7,019 bases of DNA from RYN-431 sp036388295 (GTDB taxonomy: Bacteria > Planctomycetota > Phycisphaerae > Tepidisphaerales > Tepidisphaeraceae), in NCBI GenBank assembly GCA_036388295.1, contig DASVSC010000049.1:1-7019 (forward strand), given 5' to 3'. Below, piece after piece: positions 5,593 to 7,019 of this stretch; position 1 is the stretch's first letter, and each line of letters begins with the position of its first letter. The notes beneath the pieces were generated by a model, which was not told the origin of the DNA, searched no databases, and saw nothing but the letters and a program-made list of their open reading frames with translations. Made by a program: the position numbers and the translations under genes.

Positions 5593-6870
5593 ATGGCGAC
5601 ATTCGCATACGAAGCGATGAATTCTTCGGGCCAAGAGGTCCGCGACGAGATCGAAGCCGATACCACGGAAGAAGCGATCCAGAAGATCCGCGGCCGTGGC
5701 TATTTTCCCACGAAAGTGAAGGAAAAGGCCGTCAAAAAGGCGGCCAAGAAGAAAGGCGCGGCGGCGGCCGAGGAGGCCCAGCTCGCGCCTAAGAAGAAGC
5801 TGCCGTTCTCCATCGGCGGCGTGCCGCGCAAGCAGCTGGTGAACTTCACCCGCCAGCTCAGCACCCTGCAGGACGCCGGCCTGCCCATCCTGCGGTCGCT
5901 GCAGATCCTCGAAAGCCAGCAGAAGCCGGGCCTGTTCAAGGCCATCGTCGGCGGCGTGGCCGACGAAGTCGAGGGCGGTGGCAGCCTCAGTGAAGCCATG
6001 GCCAACTACCCCAAGGCCTTCGACAAGCTTTACGTCAACATGATCCACGCCGGCGAACTCGGCGGCGTGCTCGACATCATTCTGAATCGCCTGGCCGACT
6101 TCATGGAAAAGGCCGCCAAGCTGAAAAAGAAGATCATCGGCGCGATGATCTACCCCGGCGTGGTCATCACCATCGCCGTCGCCATCGTCACGATGATCAT
6201 GATCTTCGTGATCCCGAAGTTCGCGCAGATCTTCGCGGACTTCAAGCTGAAGTTGCCCGCCATCACGCAGGTGCTGATCGACTTCAGCCACTGGGTGGCC
6301 GTCGATTACGGCTGGGCGTACATCCTGTTCAGCCCGATCGCGTTCATCGTGCTGTGGCGCTTGATCCGCATGAGCGACGCCGGCCGGTACTACACCGACG
6401 TGTTCCTGATCCACATCCCGATCATCGGGCAGATCATCGCCAAGGGCTCTATCGCCCGCTTCACCCGCACGCTCGGCACCCTGATCTCCGCCGGCGTGCC
6501 GATCCTGGACGCCATCAACATCACCAAGGAAACCGCCGGTAACGAGGTGTACGCCCGCGCCCTGGCTAAAGTGCACGACGCCATCCGTGAAGGCGAATCC
6601 ATGGCCGACCCGCTGCGGGCCACGAAGGTCGTGGACGCCATCGTCGTCAACATGGTCGACGTCGGCGAAGAGACCGGTGACCTGGACAAGATGCTGATCA
6701 AGGTGGCCGACAACTATGACAGCGACGTGGACGTGCTGGTCGGCTCCCTGATCAGCATTCTGGAACCCGTGATGGTCGTCGTCCTCGGCACGATCGTCGG
6801 CTTCATCGTCATCGCGTTGTTCATGCCCATGATCTCGCTGATCCAAGGCATGACCGGCGGCAGCAAGTAA
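5593..6870 (+). CDS. pilC: Type IV pilus inner-membrane platform protein PilC (T2SSF/GspF family)
   Basis: The 425-residue product is the usual length for PilC/GspF. It starts with the family-typical FAYEAMNSSGQEVRDEIEAD and then has a Lys/Ala-rich linker (about 43-70). Two homologous T2SSF domains follow: the first from NFTRQLSTLQDAGLPILRSL (84-103), the second from RFTRTLGTLISAGVPILDAI (289-308). Conserved GELGG (154-158) and GEETGDLDKML (358-368) lie at the matching points of the two domains. Membrane spans are at about 187-207, 240-258 and 390-412, giving the usual three-span topology. In the pilus machine it binds PilB or PilT on the cytoplasmic side and transfers their motion to pilin. 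It is preceded by its own candidate promoter and a good ribosome binding site, and followed by a prepilin-like gene. Confidence 0.95.
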   Translation: MATFAYEAMNSSGQEVRDEIEADTTEEAIQKIRGRGYFPTKVKEKAVKKAAKKKGAAAAEEAQLAPKKKLPFSIGGVPRKQLVNFTRQLSTLQDAGLPILRSLQILESQQKPGLFKAIVGGVADEVEGGGSLSEAMANYPKAFDKLYVNMIHAGELGGVLDIILNRLADFMEKAAKLKKKIIGAMIYPGVVITIAVAIVTMIMIFVIPKFAQIFADFKLKLPAITQVLIDFSHWVAVDYGWAYILFSPIAFIVLWRLIRMSDAGRYYTDVFLIHIPIIGQIIAKGSIARFTRTLGTLISAGVPILDAINITKETAGNEVYARALAKVHDAIREGESMADPLRATKVVDAIVVNMVDVGEETGDLDKMLIKVADNYDSDVDVLVGSLISILEPVMVVVLGTIVGFIVIALFMPMISLIQGMTGGSK

Positions 6871-6884
6871 AAAGGCGGAAGAGG

Positions 6885-6955
6885 GCTACTGGCTAATAAC
6901 TCGTGGCTAAGAGCAGACGTTTGTATCGCTTAGCTACTAGCTATCAGCCATTAGC
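6885..6955. repeat. Imperfect inverted repeat of 7-mer units between pilC and the next gene
   Basis: The left arm (6885-6912) reads as four 7-base units GCTACTG, GCTAATA, ACTCGTG, GCTAAGA. The right arm (6928-6955) in reverse complement reads GCTAATG, GCTGATA, GCTAGTA, GCTAAGC. The arms match at 22 of 28 positions around a 15-base spacer (6913-6927). The DNA is clearly richer in A/T than the flanking genes. It would form a long hairpin in the transcript, but no T-run follows, so it is not a typical terminator. Confidence 0.75.
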
Positions 6956-6961
6956 TTCTTC

Positions 6962-6968
6962 AGAAGGA
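6962..6968 (+). promoter_or_regulatory. Ribosome binding site of the downstream prepilin-like gene
   Basis: AGAAGGA is placed 5 bases before the GTG at 6974. It decides the start codon of the truncated gene at the window edge. Confidence 0.65.
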
Positions 6969-6973
6969 ACGCT

Positions 6974-7019
6974 GTGCGACATCGCGGACAACACTCATCA
7001 CCCGGCCAACCCGGCTTCA
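6974..7019 (+). CDS. Prepilin / pseudopilin, N-terminal leader only (cut by window end)
   Basis: From GTG 6974 the frame stays open to the last base: MRHRGQHSSPGQPGF. A short basic leader ending in Pro-Gly-Phe is what is expected just before the prepilin peptidase cleavage point (G|F, normally followed by T-L-x-E and a hydrophobic helix). The strong ribosome binding site and the position directly after pilC support a type IV pilin or minor pilin. The hydrophobic helix itself is outside the window, so the call rests on 15 codons. Confidence 0.6.
   Translation, partial: MRHRGQHSSPGQPGF

Noticed and set aside
5458..6846. 462-codon open frame on the minus strand across pilC
   Set aside because: It is antisense to a full-length PilC with both T2SSF domains; its His/Asp-rich composition is an artefact of G/C-ending codons on the opposite strand.
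6885..6955. CRISPR fragment or rho-independent terminator
   Set aside because: The units are 7 bases with no spacers, and the hairpin is not followed by a T-run; a well-formed gene start follows 19 bases later.

Overview
The window is a GC-rich stretch of bacterial DNA carrying the motor and platform genes of a type IV pilus, all on the + strand. In order it holds the end of an unidentified ORF, a pilT-type retraction ATPase, a small four-helix-bundle (S23/IVS-protein family) gene, a pilB/GspE-type assembly ATPase, a multi-pass membrane protein resembling GT-C glycosyltransferases, a short interrupted ORF, a pilC-type inner-membrane platform protein, and the first 15 codons of what looks like a prepilin gene. 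The style fits Planctomycetota (perhaps Phycisphaerae-like): high GC, a pilT-pilB-pilC order, a four-helix-bundle gene flanked by short repeats, and a GCCGGCA/TGCCGGC palindrome. That placement is an inference; no rRNA or marker gene is present to prove it.

Layout. 1-315: C-terminal part of an unknown protein ending in an ATGA overlap with pilT. 312-1559: pilT. 1561-2034: a foreign-looking, lower-GC3 insert made of a four-helix-bundle gene between inverted arms of tandem 8-mers (consensus GGTTGATC / GATCAACC); its stop codon overlaps the pilB start as ATGA. 2031-3836: pilB. 3854-3880: a 12-bp-stem palindrome. 3856-5373: the membrane protein. 5370-5537: a reading frame with strong coding bias but an internal TAA. 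5529-5592: a perfect TATAAT, a 7-bp dyad and a good ribosome binding site in front of pilC. 5593-6870: pilC. 6885-6955: an imperfect inverted repeat built from 7-mer units. 6974-7019: start of a prepilin-like gene reaching Pro-Gly-Phe at the window edge.

How the genes fit together. PilB powers pilus extension, PilT powers retraction, PilC is the membrane platform both act on, and the prepilin-like product would be the fibre subunit or a minor pilin. A dedicated retraction ATPase argues for a type IV pilus rather than a pure type II secretion system. The GT-C-like protein could glycosylate pilin or envelope material, but only its position suggests this. The four-helix-bundle gene has no evident pilus role and looks like an inserted unit. 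Its architecture, an S23-family ORF enclosed by complementary arms, resembles that of 23S rRNA intervening sequences, here located inside a protein-coding operon. Three ATGA stop/start overlaps (312, 2031, 5370) indicate cotranscription and translational coupling. A second promoter before pilC may separate platform and pilin expression from the ATPases.
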